Positions 24,906 to 33,647 of a stretch of 42,474 bases of DNA are shown here, piece after piece. Both the position numbers and the translations under genes were made by a program. The DNA lies in assembly GCA_041574955.1 (NCBI GenBank), contig JBFGNS010000014.1, positions 1 to 42,474 on the forward strand. The letters run 5' to 3'. A model generated the notes under the pieces. The model saw only the letters and a program-made list of their open reading frames with translations, was not told where the DNA came from and made no database searches. This DNA is from CALZJC01 sp041574955 (lineage in GTDB: Bacteria; Acidobacteriota; Thermoanaerobaculia; Multivoradales; JAHEKO01). Positions within the stretch are counted from its first letter, which is position 1. Every line of letters starts with the position of its first letter.

Positions 24906-24911
24906 AGACAG

Positions 24912-25970
24912 ATGCTCGATCACCACTCATCGAAGCTCAGGGGCGGCCGGCGGGGGGCGGGGGCGATGGCGGCCGCGGGGCTGGCGCTGATGGCGCTGGC
25001 GGCTTGCGGCGCGCCCGCCGACGGGCCTGCCGCGGCGCCCGACACCGCCGCCTCCGGCGCCGGCGGGCTGCGCGTCGCCGCCGTGTTCGAGACCCCGATC
25101 GAGGAGCCGTGGGTCAACCAGATCCACGTCGCGCTGCTCAAGGCGAAGGACGAGCTGGGGATCGAGTACACCTGGTCCGAGAGCGTCAAGGCCGCCGATT
25201 TCGCGCGCGTCATGCGCGAGTACGCCGAGGGCGGCTATCAGCTCGTCATGGGCGATGCCTTCGGCGCCGAGCGCATCGCGCGGCGGGTGGCGGCCGACTA
25301 CCCGCAGGTGGCGTTCGTCTTCGGCTCGGGGATCGGCCCGGCGGAGCCCAACTTCGCGGTGTTCGACAACTGGATCCACGAGCCGGCCTACCTGGCCGGT
25401 CTGATCGCCGGCAAGATGACCAAGTCGAACGTCATCGGGGTGGTGGCCGCGATGCCGATCCCCGAGGTCAACCGGATCACCAACGCCTTCCTGACCGGCG
25501 CGCGCGAGGTCAACCCGAAGGTCAAGGCCAAGGTGTCGTTCATCGGCTCGTTCTTCGACCCGCCCAAGGCCAAGGAGGCGGCGCTCGCCCAGATCGAGGC
25601 CGGTGCCGACGTGCTCTACGCCGAGCGGTTCGGGGTCATCGAGGCGTGCGTCGAGAAGGGCGTGCTGGCGATCTCCAACATGTCGGACCAGAGCGAGCTG
25701 GGCCCCGACCACGTGGTCACCGGTCCGGTGTGGGACATGTGGCCGACGGTCGAGCACGCCATCAAGCTGGTCCAGGCTGGGGTGTTCACCGCCCAGGACA
25801 TGGGCGGCTTCTCCTACATGGCCAAGGGCGGCTCGTACCTGGCGCCCTACCACCGGTTCGAGGAGCGGCTGCCCGAAGAGGTCGAGCAGCTCGTCGCGGA
25901 GAAGACCGCCGAGATCATGTCCGGCAACTTCCGCGTCGAGGTCGACGAGTCGACGCCCAGATCCGACTGA
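24912..25970 (+). CDS. BMP-family substrate-binding lipoprotein (nucleoside/nucleobase ABC importer)
   Basis: This 352-residue protein has a lipoprotein signal: basic KLRGGRRG, a hydrophobic Ala/Leu core, and lipobox LAAC with Cys32. The mature part is BMP (PnrA/BmpA) family: LRVAAVFETPIEEPWVNQIHVAL, YQLVMGDAFG, VAFVFGSG, DNWIHEPAYLAGLIAGKMTKSN, VIGVVAAMPIPEVNR, then DVLYAERFGVIEACVEKGVLAISNM and VVTGPVWDMWPTVEHAI. Known BMP proteins bind purine nucleosides; the deaminase encoded in the same operon suggests a pyrimidine base or nucleoside ligand here. The protein should deliver ligand to the permeases encoded at 27497 and 28568. The following ATPase gene starts 12 bases downstream. Confidence 0.92.
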   Translation: MLDHHSSKLRGGRRGAGAMAAAGLALMALAACGAPADGPAAAPDTAASGAGGLRVAAVFETPIEEPWVNQIHVALLKAKDELGIEYTWSESVKAADFARVMREYAEGGYQLVMGDAFGAERIARRVAADYPQVAFVFGSGIGPAEPNFAVFDNWIHEPAYLAGLIAGKMTKSNVIGVVAAMPIPEVNRITNAFLTGAREVNPKVKAKVSFIGSFFDPPKAKEAALAQIEAGADVLYAERFGVIEACVEKGVLAISNMSDQSELGPDHVVTGPVWDMWPTVEHAIKLVQAGVFTAQDMGGFSYMAKGGSYLAPYHRFEERLPEEVEQLVAEKTAEIMSGNFRVEVDESTPRSD

Positions 25971-25982
25971 GGGCCGGCACCG

Positions 25983-27500
25983 GTGGCCGACCGCCGACCC
26001 CTGCTGTCGATGCGGGGCATGACCAAGAGCTTCGGCTCTGTGGTCGCCAACCGTGATGTCGACCTGGAGCTGGCGGCCGGCGACGTGCTCGGGCTGCTGG
26101 GCGAGAACGGCGCCGGCAAGACGACCCTGATGAACATGCTGTTCGGGACCTACGCCCCGGACAGCGGCGAGATCCGGATCGACGGCAAGCCGGTCCAGAT
26201 AGCCAGCTCGGCCAACGCGCTGGCGTTGGGGGTGGGCATGGTGCACCAGCACTTCCACCTGGTGCCGCCGCTGAGCGTGCTGGACAACCTGATGATCGGG
26301 CGCGCCGGCCGCGGCGGCCGGCTCGACCGAGCCGGCGCGCGGGCGCGGCTGGCCGAGATCGGCGAGCGGTTCGGACTGCGGCTCGACCCCGACGCCCTGG
26401 TGGCCGACCTCGCCGTCGGCGAGCAGCAGCGGCTCGAGATCGTCAAGGCGCTGTTCCGCGACGCCCGCATCCTGATCCTCGACGAGCCGACCGCGGCCCT
26501 CACGCCGCAGGAGACCGAGGCGCTGTTCGGGGCGCTGCGTGCCATGGCCGCCGAAGGGCTGGGGATCATCTTCATCAGCCACAAGCTGTACGAGGTGAAG
26601 GCGATCGCCAACCGGGTGGTGGTGCTGCGGCTGGGAGAGGTGACGGCGAGCCTCGACGACATCGGCGAGACCGGCGAGCGCGAACTCGCCGAGCTGATGT
26701 GCGGGCGCGAGATCACGCCGCCGAGCAAGGCTCCGATCGAGCCCGGCGAGCCGCTGCTGCGGCTCGACCGGGTGACCACCGGCGGCCGCACCGGGGTGGC
26801 CCTCGCCGGCATCAGCCTCGAGGTGCGGGCCGGCGAGGTGCTGGGAATCGCCGGCGTGTCGGGCAACGGCCAGCGTGAGATGGCGGAGGTCGTCGCCGGG
26901 GTGCGCCGGCCCGAGGGCGGCCGGCTCGAGGTGCGCGGCGAGCTGGTCGTCTATCCGCATCCGCGCGCCATCCAGGAGCTCGGGATCGGGCGCATCCCCG
27001 AGGATCGGCTCGGCACCGGCCTGATCAGCTCGCTGCCGCTGAGCGACAGCATGGTCCTGCCGCGCGTCCACCAGCCGCCGTTCAGCCGCCGCGGCGTGCT
27101 CAGGCCGGCCAGGATCCGGCAGTTCGTGGAGCGCCAGATCGAGCGCTACGGCATCAAGACCGCCGGCTCGGAGGTGCGCACCGGCACGCTGTCGGGCGGC
27201 AACCTGCAGAAGGCGCTGCTGGCTCGCGAGCTGGCGTTCGAGCCGCAGGTGGTGCTGGCGGCGCAACCCACCCGCGGGCTCGACGTGGGGGCCATGCAGT
27301 TCGTCCACGAGCGCTTCCTCGAGGTGCGCTCGGGCGGCGGCGCGGTGCTACTGATCAGCGAGGACCTCGAGGAGCTGTTCCTGCTCTCCGACCGCATCGC
27401 GGTGATGTACGAGGGCCGCATCATGGCGGTGCTGCCGATCGCCGAGGCGACGGTGCGCCGGGTCGGCCTGCTGATGGCCGGCGTCGAGGAGGCGGCGTGA
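25983..27500 (+). CDS. ABC importer double-ATPase subunit (BMP/simple-sugar type)
   Basis: A 505-residue ATPase with two nucleotide-binding domains. NBD1 has Walker A GENGAGKTT (Lys46), a signature reduced to LAVGEQQRLEI, and Walker B ILILDEPTAAL (Asp167/Glu168). NBD2 has a Walker A without Lys (GVSGNGQR at about 291-298), a full signature LSGGNLQK (403-410), and a Walker B of the form VVLAAQPTRGLD. This asymmetry is normal for the ribose/nucleoside importer ATPases (MglA, RbsA, NupA type). GTG 25983 is the first in-frame start after the lipoprotein gene. The stop overlaps the GTG of the first permease. It powers the import of the BMP ligand from the cytoplasmic face. Confidence 0.93.
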   Translation: MADRRPLLSMRGMTKSFGSVVANRDVDLELAAGDVLGLLGENGAGKTTLMNMLFGTYAPDSGEIRIDGKPVQIASSANALALGVGMVHQHFHLVPPLSVLDNLMIGRAGRGGRLDRAGARARLAEIGERFGLRLDPDALVADLAVGEQQRLEIVKALFRDARILILDEPTAALTPQETEALFGALRAMAAEGLGIIFISHKLYEVKAIANRVVVLRLGEVTASLDDIGETGERELAELMCGREITPPSKAPIEPGEPLLRLDRVTTGGRTGVALAGISLEVRAGEVLGIAGVSGNGQREMAEVVAGVRRPEGGRLEVRGELVVYPHPRAIQELGIGRIPEDRLGTGLISSLPLSDSMVLPRVHQPPFSRRGVLRPARIRQFVERQIERYGIKTAGSEVRTGTLSGGNLQKALLARELAFEPQVVLAAQPTRGLDVGAMQFVHERFLEVRSGGGAVLLISEDLEELFLLSDRIAVMYEGRIMAVLPIAEATVRRVGLLMAGVEEAA

Positions 27501-28561
27501 TCCGGCTACGTCTCGAAGTGCGCGAGACAACGCCCGCCTGGCTGCGGCTGCTGCTGCCGGTGCTGGCCATCGCCGCCACCCTGCTGCTGTGCAGCGGGCT
27601 GGTGGTACTGGCCGGAGCCAGCGTCAAGACCGCCTACTCCCACCTGCTGCTGAGCGCCTTCGACAGCCGGTTCAACTTCGTCGAGACCCTGGTCAAGGCG
27701 GCGCCGATCGCCTTCACCGGCCTGGCGGTGGCGATCGCCTTCCGCGCCAAGTTCTGGAACATCGGCGCCGAGGGCCAGCTGCTGGCCGGCGCCATGGCCG
27801 CGGCCTGGGTCGGCGGGCGCGAGGCGCTGCCGGGCTGGAGCCTGGTGCCGCTGATGCTCGCCGGCGGCATGGTGGCGGGCGCCCTGTGGGCGCTGCTGCC
27901 GGCGGTGCTCAAGACCCGATACAAGGTCGACGACGTGGTCACCACGCTGCTGCTCAACTTCATCATGTTCTACTCGATGATGGCGCTGGTGGACGGGCCG
28001 TGGAAAGACCCGCTGAGCGGCTACCCCGACTCGCCGGACATCCGCGCGGCGGCCGAGTTCCCGATCCTGCTGGCGCGCACCCGGCTCCACCTCGGCGTGC
28101 TGCTGGCGCTGGTGGCGGCGCCGGCGACCTGGTTCGTCATGCGCCGCACCACCCTCGGCTTCAACATCCGCGCGGTGGGGGAGAACCCGACCGCGGCGCG
28201 CTACGCCGGCATTCCGATCCCGCTGGTGATCACCGCCACGGCGGCGCTCTCCGGTGCGCTCGCCGGGCTGGCCGGCGTCGGCGAGGTGGGCGGCATCCAC
28301 TTCCAGGTGATGGCCGGGCTGTCGCCCGGCTACGGCTACACCGGCATCGTGATCGCCACGCTGGCGCTGCTCAACCCGCTCGGCGTGATCCCGGCGGCGC
28401 TGTTCTTCGCCGTCATCATCACCGGCGCCGAGGCGATGTCGCGCGCCACCGGAGTGCCGGTCTTTCTGGCCGACGTCTTCCAGGGCGTGGCGCTCATCTG
28501 CATGCTGGTTTCGGTGCTGTTCACCCGCTACCGGGTGCGGATCCAACGTTTCGTGAGCTAG
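27497..28561 (+). CDS. ABC importer permease 1 (BMP/nucleoside type)
   Basis: A membrane permease of 354 residues in the branched-chain/ribose (BPD_transp_2) family. The landmark FRAKFWNIGAEGQLLAGAMAA (residues about 83-103) is typical for the larger permease of BMP importers. Further family blocks are YKVDDVVTTLLLNFIM, TTLGFNIRAVGENPTAARYAGI and GLSPGYGYTGIVIATLALLNPLG. I count about nine to ten hydrophobic segments. The start GTG overlaps the ATPase stop (GTGA). It pairs with the next permease to form the membrane channel. Confidence 0.92.
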   Translation: MIRLRLEVRETTPAWLRLLLPVLAIAATLLLCSGLVVLAGASVKTAYSHLLLSAFDSRFNFVETLVKAAPIAFTGLAVAIAFRAKFWNIGAEGQLLAGAMAAAWVGGREALPGWSLVPLMLAGGMVAGALWALLPAVLKTRYKVDDVVTTLLLNFIMFYSMMALVDGPWKDPLSGYPDSPDIRAAAEFPILLARTRLHLGVLLALVAAPATWFVMRRTTLGFNIRAVGENPTAARYAGIPIPLVITATAALSGALAGLAGVGEVGGIHFQVMAGLSPGYGYTGIVIATLALLNPLGVIPAALFFAVIITGAEAMSRATGVPVFLADVFQGVALICMLVSVLFTRYRVRIQRFVS

Positions 28562-28567
28562 CGCGCC

Positions 28568-29512
28568 GTGGTCGAGATCCTCACCGAGGTGCTGCAGGTC
28601 GGCTTCTTCGCGGCCATCGTCCGCATCGCCACGCCGCTCATCCTGGCCACCCTCGGCGAGCTGTTCGCCGAACGGGGCGGCGTGCTCAACCTGGGCATCG
28701 AGGGGATCATGCTGCTCGGCGCGATGGCCGGCTTCAGCGCCGCCTACTTCTCGGGCAGCCTGTGGCTGGGGATCGCCGCCGCGGTGGCGGTGGGCGCTCT
28801 GGCCGGGATGCTGATGGGTGTGCTGACCGTCACCCTCGGCCTGAGCCAGCACGTCTCGGGCATCGGCACGACGCTGCTCACCACCGGCCTGGCGTTCTAC
28901 GGCTACCGGCTGATCTTCGGTCAGCCGTCGCTGCCGCCCAACGTCGAGGCGTTCCAGCCGGTGGCGGTGCCGCTCGTCTCCCGCATCCCGCTGGTCGGCC
29001 CGGTGCTGTTCAACCAGGTGGGGCTGGTCTATCTGGCGCTGGCGCTGGTGCCGATCTCGGCGTTCGTGCTCTACCACACGCCGTGGGGGCTGGCGCTGCG
29101 GGCGGTGGGCGAGAACCCGCGCGCCGCCGACGCCGCCGGCGTGTCGGTGGCCGGGATGCGCTACCAGGGGCTGGTGGTGTCGGGCGCGCTGCAGGCGGTG
29201 GCCGGGGCGTTCCTGTCGATGGCGCAGTTCAACGCCTTCACCTTCGGGGTCATCTCGGGGCGTGGCTGGGTGTGCATCGCGCTGGTGGTCTTCGGCCAGT
29301 GGAGCCCGTGGAAGTGCCTGGGCGGGGCGCTGCTGTTCGCCTTCGTCGACGCCCTCCAGCTCCGGCTCCAGGCCAGCGGCGTCATCGACGTGCCCTACCA
29401 GCTGTTCCTGATGATGCCGTTCGTGCTCACCATCGTCGCCATGGCGCTGGTGTCGCGCAGCGCGCGGCCGCCCGCCGCCCTGCTCGAGCCGTTCAGGAAG
29501 GAGGAGAGGTGA
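28568..29512 (+). CDS. ABC importer permease 2 (BMP/nucleoside type)
   Basis: The 314-residue second permease carries the family block LGELFAERGGVLNLGIEGIMLLGAMAGF (about 35-62). The shared permease motif WGLALRAVGENPRAADAAGVSV follows, then ISGRGWVCIALVVFGQWSPW, as in YufQ/NupC-type subunits. Hydrophobic segments cover nearly the whole length. GTG 28568 lies six bases after the stop of permease 1. Its last codons contain AAGGAGGAG, the ribosome site of the deaminase gene, whose GTG overlaps this stop. The overlap ties import to deamination. Confidence 0.92.
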   Translation: MVEILTEVLQVGFFAAIVRIATPLILATLGELFAERGGVLNLGIEGIMLLGAMAGFSAAYFSGSLWLGIAAAVAVGALAGMLMGVLTVTLGLSQHVSGIGTTLLTTGLAFYGYRLIFGQPSLPPNVEAFQPVAVPLVSRIPLVGPVLFNQVGLVYLALALVPISAFVLYHTPWGLALRAVGENPRAADAAGVSVAGMRYQGLVVSGALQAVAGAFLSMAQFNAFTFGVISGRGWVCIALVVFGQWSPWKCLGGALLFAFVDALQLRLQASGVIDVPYQLFLMMPFVLTIVAMALVSRSARPPAALLEPFRKEER

Positions 29513-30804
29513 AGCTCGATCTACTGGTGCGGCAGGCCAACCTGCCCGACGGCCGGCGGGGGTTGGACATCGCCGTCGCCGACGGCGTGATCGTCGAGGT
29601 GGCGGAGCGAATCGAGGCCGAGGCGGCGCGCGAGATCGACGCCGGCGGCCGCCTGGTGACGCCGCCGTTCGTCGACAGCCACTTCCACCTCGACTCGACC
29701 CTGAGCCTGGGCCAGCCGCGGCTCAACCGCACCGGCACTCTCCTCGAAGGCATCCAGCTGTGGGGCGAGCTCAAGCCGCACCTCACCGTCGAGTCGGTCA
29801 AGCAGCGGGCGCGGCGGCTGTGCCATTGGGCGATCGCCCGCGGCACGCTGGCGATCCGCAGCCACGTTGACATCTGCGACGAGCGGCTGGTGGCGGTCGA
29901 GGCGCTGCTCGAGCTGCGCCGCGAGATGGCGCCCTGGATCGACATCCAGCTGGTCGCCTTTCCGCAGGACGGCTACTACCGTTATTCCGACGCGCCGGCG
30001 CTGGTCGAGCGGGCGCTCGACAAGGGCGTCGACGTGGTCGGCGGCATCCCGCATTTCGAGCGCACCATGGAGCAAGGTGCGCGTTCGGTGCGGGCGCTGT
30101 GCGAGCTGGCGGCCGAGCGCGGGTTGCGGGTCGACCTGCACTGCGACGAAACCGACGACCCGCACTCGCGCCACGTCGAGACCCTGGCCAGCGAGACCGT
30201 GCGGCTGGGCCTCGAGGGCCGGGTGGCGGGCTCCCACCTGACCTCGATGCACTCGATGGACAACTACTACGTCTCGAAGCTGCTGCCACTCATCGCCGAA
30301 GCCGGCCTGCACGCGGTGCCCAACCCGCTGATCAACATCGTGCTGCAGGGGCGCCACGACAGCTACCCCAAGCGGCGCGGCATGACCCGGGTCAAGGAGC
30401 TGATGGCCGCCGGCGTCAACGTCTCGTTCGGCCACGACTGCGTGATGGACCCGTGGTACAGCCTGGGCAGCCACGACATGCTGGAGGTCGCCGCGATGGC
30501 TCTCCACGTCGCCCAGATGACCGGGCAGCAGGAGATGCCGCGGATGTTCGACGCCGTCACTGTCAACGGCGCCCGCACGCTCGGGCTCGAGCGGTACGGG
30601 CTCGAGGCCGGCTGCCGGGCGGACTTCGTGGTGCTGCAGGCCGCCGATCCGGTCGAGGCGCTGCGGCTCAAGCCGGCGCGGCTGTGGGTGGTGCGGGGCG
30701 GTGCGGTGATCGCCGAGGCCGCCCCCGCCACCAGCCGCCTGAGCCTGGGCGGGACGGCGGTGGAGGTCGACTTCACCCACCGGCCCGGCGAGGCCGTCGG
30801 GTGA
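29509..30804 (+). CDS. codA: CodA-family deaminase, predicted to act on 5-methylcytosine/cytosine
   Basis: This 431-residue amidohydrolase aligns with E. coli CodA (427 aa). Metal and catalytic residues are visible: HFH at 58-60, FPQDG with Gln153 (CodA Gln156), HCDETDD with His211 and Glu214 (CodA His214, Glu217), SHLTSMHS with His243 (CodA His246), and FGHDCVMDPWY with Asp310 (CodA Asp313). The next residue is Cys311 where CodA has Asp314. CodA relatives lacking that Asp have been reported to deaminate 5-methylcytosine to thymine, so this enzyme may prefer 5-methylcytosine. GTG 29509 has AGGAGG just upstream and overlaps the permease stop. The substrate probably enters through the adjacent importer. 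Other CodA-type substrates (creatinine, isocytosine) are not excluded. Confidence 0.85.
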   Translation: MKLDLLVRQANLPDGRRGLDIAVADGVIVEVAERIEAEAAREIDAGGRLVTPPFVDSHFHLDSTLSLGQPRLNRTGTLLEGIQLWGELKPHLTVESVKQRARRLCHWAIARGTLAIRSHVDICDERLVAVEALLELRREMAPWIDIQLVAFPQDGYYRYSDAPALVERALDKGVDVVGGIPHFERTMEQGARSVRALCELAAERGLRVDLHCDETDDPHSRHVETLASETVRLGLEGRVAGSHLTSMHSMDNYYVSKLLPLIAEAGLHAVPNPLINIVLQGRHDSYPKRRGMTRVKELMAAGVNVSFGHDCVMDPWYSLGSHDMLEVAAMALHVAQMTGQQEMPRMFDAVTVNGARTLGLERYGLEAGCRADFVVLQAADPVEALRLKPARLWVVRGGAVIAEAAPATSRLSLGGTAVEVDFTHRPGEAVG

Positions 30805-30815
30805 GCCGGGTCGCA

Positions 30816-30831
30816 CGGCCGGCGCCGGCCG
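30816..30831. repeat. 16-bp perfect palindrome after the deaminase gene
   Basis: CGGCCGGCGCCGGCCG is its own reverse complement and lies 11 bases after the deaminase stop and 33 bases before the DoxX ATG. It has no T tract and no loop, so it is either a weak RNA hairpin at the operon end or a protein-binding dyad; GC bias makes chance palindromes more likely here. Confidence 0.5.
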
Positions 30832-30864
30832 CGCGCCGTATCTGGAGCCGAGGGGGGAAGTGAG

Positions 30865-31248
<384 letters not shown>

Positions 31249-31257
31249 GGCGGACCG

Positions 31258-31263
31258 TATACT
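31258..31263 (+). promoter_or_regulatory. Candidate -10 element before the PLP decarboxylase
   Basis: TATACT (one mismatch to TATAAT) starts nine bases after the DoxX stop. It would give a leader of about 77 bases to GTG 31347. The -35 position is GC-rich and unconvincing. Confidence 0.4.
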
Positions 31264-31346
31264 CGGTCAGGTCGAAGCGAGCCGGCGGCGGGCACCGGGC
31301 GTTCGAGCGCGCCGCCGACGAGCTGCTGGAGGGAACGAGCCGAGCC

Positions 31347-32804
31347 GTGGCGCAGCCGCAGGGGAGCAACGAGCGGGCGACCGTGACCCTGGCCGAGGGC
31401 CGGCACGGTGCGGTCGAGGCGGCCGATGGGCGGCTGCTGGACACGCTGTTCGAGCTGGCCAGCCGCCAGCTCGCCGCCGAGGCCGAGCTGCCCGCCACCA
31501 CCGGCAGGCCGCCGGACGAGCTGGTCCGTGAGCTCGGGATCGCGCTCGGCGAGGAGGGCCGGTCGTTCGAGGAGGTGGCGGCCAGGCTCGGCCGTCTGCT
31601 GGCGGCTACGCCGTCTTCGGCCAGCCCGCGTTTCTTCAACCAGCTGTTCGGCGGGCGCGACGACATCGCGGTGCTGGCCGAGATGCTGACTCCGCTGGTC
31701 AACAGCTCGATGTACACCTACAAGGTGGCGGGTCCGCAGGTGCTGGTCGAGCGCGAGGTGCTGGCCAGGATGGCGGCCAAGGTGGGGTGGACCGAGGGCG
31801 AGGGGGCGCTGGTGCCCGGCGGCTCGCTGGCCAACCTGACGGCCCTGCTCGTCGCCCGCAACGAGGCGGTGGAGCGGGCGCGCGAAGACGGCCTCGACGG
31901 CCGTCCGCTGGCGATCTACACCTCGGCCGACGGCCACTACTCGATCGGCAAGAACGCCGGCATCCTGGGGCTCGGACGGCGCTCGGTGCGCCGGATCGCG
32001 ACCGACCGGCACGGCCGGATGCGGCCCGACGAGCTGCGCCGGGCGATCGCCGCCGACCGCGCCGCCGGCCGCCGTCCGCTGGCGATCAACGCCACCGCCG
32101 GCACCACGGTGGTGGGCGCCTTCGACCCGCTGCGCGAGCTGGCGGCGGTGGCGCGGCAGGAGGAGCTGTGGCTGCACGTCGACGGCGCGCTCGGCGGCTC
32201 GGTGGTGCTCTCGCGGCGGCACCGCCGGCTGGTCGACGGCGCCGAGCTGGCGGACTCGTTCGCCTGGAACGCGCACAAGATGATGGGCGTGCCGCTGAGC
32301 TGCTCGGCGCTGCTGTTCCGGCGGCGCGGGCTGATGGCGCGGCACCTCGGCGAGTCGGCCGACTACCTGTTCCAGTCGTCCGCCGACGGGCTCGATCCGG
32401 GCAAGCAGTCGCTGCAGTGCGGCCGGCGCAACGACGCGCTCAAGCTGTGGGCCGCCTGGCAGCTGCACGGCGATCTCGGCTACGCCGAGCGCATCGACCG
32501 GCTGTTCGAGCTGGCCCGCTACGCGGCGCGCCGCATCGCCGCCGACCCCGCGCTCGAGCTGGTGCTCGAGCCGCCCTCGATCAACGTCTGCTTCGAGGTG
32601 CGCGGCAAGCCCAGCGACGCGGTCTGCGCCAGGCTGGAGAACGAGCGGCGGCTGCTGATCGGCCACGGCCGGGTCGGCGACCGGCGCGCCATCCGGCTGG
32701 TGTGCGTCAACCCCGATCTGGCGGAGCCGGACCTCGACGCGGTGCTCGACGAGGTGAAGCGGGCGGCGGCCGGGGTCGCCGCCGGCGGCGGGGCGCGGCG
32801 ATGA
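31347..32804 (+). CDS. PLP-dependent amino-acid decarboxylase, GAD/CSAD-like group II
   Basis: With GTG 31347 this is a 485-residue fold-type I decarboxylase. SPRFFNQLFGGRD and NSSMYTYKVAGPQVLVE match the 'PRFFNQL' and 'NTSMYTYEVAP' blocks of glutamate, cysteine-sulfinate and aspartate decarboxylases. GALVPGGSLANLTALLVARN is the phosphate-binding region, LHVDGALGG holds the pyridine-contacting Asp279, and WNAHKMMG holds the PLP lysine Lys311. SINVCFEVRGKP matches the C-terminal NVCFW block of GAD/CSAD. The substrate is probably an acidic amino acid, giving GABA, beta-alanine or hypotaurine. The start is uncertain: ribosome signals are weak and GTG 31383 is an alternative. The stop overlaps the next ATG, coupling it to the N-acyltransferase. 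Confidence 0.88.
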   Translation: MAQPQGSNERATVTLAEGRHGAVEAADGRLLDTLFELASRQLAAEAELPATTGRPPDELVRELGIALGEEGRSFEEVAARLGRLLAATPSSASPRFFNQLFGGRDDIAVLAEMLTPLVNSSMYTYKVAGPQVLVEREVLARMAAKVGWTEGEGALVPGGSLANLTALLVARNEAVERAREDGLDGRPLAIYTSADGHYSIGKNAGILGLGRRSVRRIATDRHGRMRPDELRRAIAADRAAGRRPLAINATAGTTVVGAFDPLRELAAVARQEELWLHVDGALGGSVVLSRRHRRLVDGAELADSFAWNAHKMMGVPLSCSALLFRRRGLMARHLGESADYLFQSSADGLDPGKQSLQCGRRNDALKLWAAWQLHGDLGYAERIDRLFELARYAARRIAADPALELVLEPPSINVCFEVRGKPSDAVCARLENERRLLIGHGRVGDRRAIRLVCVNPDLAEPDLDAVLDEVKRAAAGVAAGGGARR

Positions 32805-33607
32805 GCCGGGCGGGAAGCCAGCGCGGCGCGGCGGACGGCAAGGGCGCCTCCGGCGCGCTGCCCGCGCCGCCCTCCGACACGCTGCGCGACGGCCGCTTCG
32901 AGCTGCGGTTCGCGCGCGGCGCGGCGGAGCTGGACGCCGCTCTGCGGCTGCGATACCGGGTGTTCAACCTGGAGCTCGGCGAGGGGCTGGCGGGCTCCGA
33001 GGCCACCGGCCGCGACGAGGACGAGTTCGACGCCGTCTGCCACCACCTGCTGGTGAGCGACGGCGTCAGCGGCGAGGTGGTCGGCTGCTACCGGCTGCAG
33101 ACCACCGCGATGGCGCGCGCCAACCGCGGCTTCTACTCGTCGAGCCTGTTCGACCTGTCGGCGGTGCCGGCCGGAGAGCTGGAGCGCGCGGCCGAGATCG
33201 GGCGCGCCTGCGTCGCCCGCAGCTACCGCAACTCGGTGGTGCTGTTCCTGCTGTGGAAGGGGCTGGCGCTGTACGTCGAGCGCTACGGCCTCGACCACCT
33301 GTTCGGCTGCTGCTCGCTGACCAGCCAGCGGCCGGCCGACGGCAGTGCGGCGCTGCGCTATCTCGAGGAGCGCGGCCACCTGCACCCGCGCTGGGCGGTC
33401 GAGCCGCGGCCGGCGACCGCCTGCCCGCTGCCGCCGGTCGAGCGCGCGGTCGAGCGGCTGCCGGCGTTGTTCCACACCTATCTGCGCTACGGCGCCAAGG
33501 CGTGCGGCCGGCCCGCCATCGACCGCGCCTTCAAGACCATCGACTTCCTGGTTGCGCTCGACGTCCACCGGCTGGGCCGGCACACCCGCAAGACGTTCTT
33601 CGGCTAG
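32801..33607 (+). CDS. OlsB-like N-acyltransferase (GNAT fold, ornithine-lipid type)
   Basis: The 268-residue protein matches the OlsB/N-acyl amino acid synthase family. It shows ALRLRYRVFNLELGEG, DEFDAVCHHLLVSD, GEVVGCYRLQTT, GFYSSSLFDLS, EIGRACVARSYRN, LFLLWKGLALYVERYGLDHLFGCCSL, then YLRYGAKACGRPAID and FKTIDFLVALDVHRLG. OlsB transfers a 3-hydroxyacyl group from acyl carrier protein to the alpha-amino group of ornithine to give the lyso-lipid. The next gene is an OlsA-like O-acyltransferase, so the pair can build a two-chain aminolipid. Overlap with the decarboxylase (ATGA) suggests the amine acceptor could be a decarboxylation product rather than ornithine. That is inference. Confidence 0.85.
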   Translation: MSRAGSQRGAADGKGASGALPAPPSDTLRDGRFELRFARGAAELDAALRLRYRVFNLELGEGLAGSEATGRDEDEFDAVCHHLLVSDGVSGEVVGCYRLQTTAMARANRGFYSSSLFDLSAVPAGELERAAEIGRACVARSYRNSVVLFLLWKGLALYVERYGLDHLFGCCSLTSQRPADGSAALRYLEERGHLHPRWAVEPRPATACPLPPVERAVERLPALFHTYLRYGAKACGRPAIDRAFKTIDFLVALDVHRLGRHTRKTFFG

Positions 33608-33616
33608 CCTGTCCAT

Positions 33617-33647
33617 CCAAGCGGCTCGGTGAGAAGGTCAGGCTAGA
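33617..33647 (+). repeat. 31-bp element, copy 2 (28/31 identical to 24707-24737)
   Basis: The core 33621-33647 matches 24711-24737 at 25 of 27 bases without gaps. It fills the 39-bp gap between the OlsB-like and PlsC-like genes and its last base is the A of ATG 33647. Here it includes GAGAAGG (33631-33637), nine bases before the ATG, which could be the ribosome site, so this copy may serve two roles. Confidence 0.6.

Larger units (their letters stand above)
24572..24911. other. Divergent intergenic region between the DUF4920 and nucleobase-uptake operons
   Basis: This 340-bp gap separates divergent genes. It holds the minus-strand ribosome site and TAGACT element, then on the plus strand the 31-bp element shared with 33617-33647, a TAGAAT hexamer (24734-24739), an eight-G run at 24769-24776, and an AGGAG site before ATG 24912. 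An in-frame ATG at 24738 could extend the lipoprotein by 58 low-complexity residues, but it would hide the lipoprotein signal and has no better ribosome site. I see no structured RNA or riboswitch that I can name. Confidence 0.6.

Noticed and set aside
24738..24911. N-terminal extension of the BMP lipoprotein from ATG 24738
   Set aside because: The extension is low-complexity Arg/Gly sequence without a ribosome site, and would bury the lipoprotein signal. ATG 24912 has AGGAG at good spacing.
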